Shown here piece after piece: positions 6,216-7,146 of a stretch of DNA of 7,146 nt. Position 1 is the stretch's first letter, and each line of letters starts with the position of its first letter. The DNA comes from Syntrophomonadaceae bacterium (GTDB taxonomy: Bacteria > Bacillota_D > Dethiobacteria > DTU022 > UBA8154), in assembly GCA_007120815.1 (NCBI GenBank), contig SKMY01000096.1, forward strand, positions 1 to 7,146, given 5' to 3'. The position numbers and the translations under genes are program-made. The notes below the pieces were generated by a model, which searched no databases, was not told the origin of the DNA, and was given only the letters and a program-made list of their open reading frames with translations.

Positions 6216-7146
6216 TTGCAGGGGCTGGGGTTTGAAATCTGGGTGGGTTTTTTCGCTGTTTTACTGATCATCGCTGCAGTCGGTGTATTATCCGCCAGAA
6301 GGGTCAAAACAGCCCAGGACTATTCCCTGGCGGGACGGAAAATGGGCCCCATGCTGGTTTCCGCCTCCCTGGTGGGCACCTTCGTGGGCGGAACCTCCAT
6401 CGTCGGCACGGCCCAGGCCTCTTTTTTCTACGGCATCAGCGGGATCTGGTTTACCCTGGGTGCCGGCTTAAGCTGCCTGTTTATGGCCGTATTCCTGGCC
6501 AAGCCCCTGAGAAATTCAGAGGTTGAAACCATCCCGGAACTTTTGGAACGGGGTTACAACCGCAAAACGGGATTGTGGGCTAACATTTATACATCCATTG
6601 GTATTTTTATCCAGATTGCCACCCAGGTCCTGGCCGCTATCCCGCTGATGGGCGCACTGTTTTCCCTGAACCCGTTCCAGGCGGCCCTGGCCGTGACCGT
6701 GCTAATCCTCTGTTACGTGGTCTTCGGCGGTTTCGTGGGCACAACCCGGATCGGCCTCATCAAGATGACTCTGCTTTACTTCTCCATGGCCGTCGCGGTC
6801 ATCGTCCTGCTGCGGCATTCAGGCGGGATGGGCCTGTTCCTTAAAAACTTCTCTTATCATCCCTGGTTTAACCTGCTGGCCCAGGGGGCGGCCAAAGAGT
6901 TAGGTTCGGGCATATCGGCCCTGATCGGATTTGCCTCCACGCAATCATACCTGCAGGCCCTTTTCGCCGGCCGTGATGCCTCGGCCGCCCGCCGGGGCGC
7001 ACTGATCGCCGCCGCATTTATCCCCCTGGTGGGCCTGGGCTCGGTACTCATCGGAATGTTTATGCGCCTCCATCACCCCGGGATCAACCCGGCTGATGCG
7101 CTGCCCCTTTTCATCCTGGAATACATTTCGCCCTGGCTGGCCGGGA
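6216..7146 (+). CDS. Sodium:solute symporter family protein, 3' end outside the window
   Basis: An inner-membrane transporter of the SSS (PutP/PanF/SglT-like) family that would couple uptake of a solute to sodium entry. The frame is open from TTG 6216 to the window edge, giving 310 residues of a protein that usually has about 450-550. The first membrane helix is at about 8-26, followed by the family-typical segment GGTSIVGTAQASFFYGISG (58-76) and an amphipathic stretch with ETIPELLERGYNRKTG (104-119). Further helices lie near 124-150, 155-172, 181-199, 230-248 and 262-283. STQSYLQALFAGRDASAARR (241-260) before a helix is also characteristic. The substrate cannot be told; the C-terminal half with much of the sodium site is missing. 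TTG 6216 is chosen because a stop precedes it at 6207 and AAGGAG lies upstream; a GTG at 6243 would cut into the first helix. The gene lies 23 bases behind the GTPase gene with no promoter or terminator between. Confidence 0.9.
   Translation, partial: MQGLGFEIWVGFFAVLLIIAAVGVLSARRVKTAQDYSLAGRKMGPMLVSASLVGTFVGGTSIVGTAQASFFYGISGIWFTLGAGLSCLFMAVFLAKPLRNSEVETIPELLERGYNRKTGLWANIYTSIGIFIQIATQVLAAIPLMGALFSLNPFQAALAVTVLILCYVVFGGFVGTTRIGLIKMTLLYFSMAVAVIVLLRHSGGMGLFLKNFSYHPWFNLLAQGAAKELGSGISALIGFASTQSYLQALFAGRDASAARRGALIAAAFIPLVGLGSVLIGMFMRLHHPGINPADALPLFILEYISPWLAG

Overview
The window looks like a chromosomal segment of an anaerobic Gram-positive of the Firmicutes, most likely Clostridia of the Peptococcaceae or Desulfotomaculum type. 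The evidence is a bacillopeptidase F-like secreted protease with a C-terminal dockerin, an ATP-type PEP carboxykinase close to Bacillus PckA, strong AGGAGG-type ribosome binding sites, TTG starts, and a GGGGACGGTTC-type interspersed repeat of a kind I remember from such genomes. The taxonomic call is inference. No rRNA, tRNA, CRISPR array, transposase or phage gene was seen.

Layout. Positions 1-176 are AT-rich and non-coding, ending in an extended -10 promoter. Positions 177-3239 (+) encode a 1020-residue multidomain exported subtilase: signal peptide, prodomain, Gln/Glu-rich linker, S8 catalytic domain, immune-inhibitor-A/MAM-like domain, Big2-like domain, chitobiase-C-like domain, carboxypeptidase-regulatory-like domain and dockerin. 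Positions 3246-3334 hold a composite repeat between two convergent genes; it can fold into two competing hairpins and it contains the stop codon of the next gene. Positions 3330-4952 (-) encode pckA. Positions 4953-5193 are a divergent control region with a plausible promoter for each flanking gene. Positions 5194-6192 (+) encode a short DRG-like GTPase with a TGS domain. From 6216 to the window end (+) there is the N-terminal 310 residues of a sodium:solute symporter, 23 bases behind the GTPase and probably co-transcribed with it.

How the parts relate. The protease acts outside the cell and could supply peptides or amino acids. PckA connects oxaloacetate and PEP (gluconeogenesis, or ATP formation when run in reverse). 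The symporter would import an unidentified solute. The GTPase probably acts at the ribosome. Beyond the GTPase-symporter pair nothing argues for a shared pathway; this looks like ordinary chromosome. The parts most worth a second look are the repeat at the convergent junction, the dockerin-tagged protease, the GTPase with non-canonical G3 and G4 motifs, and the run of three TTG-started genes.
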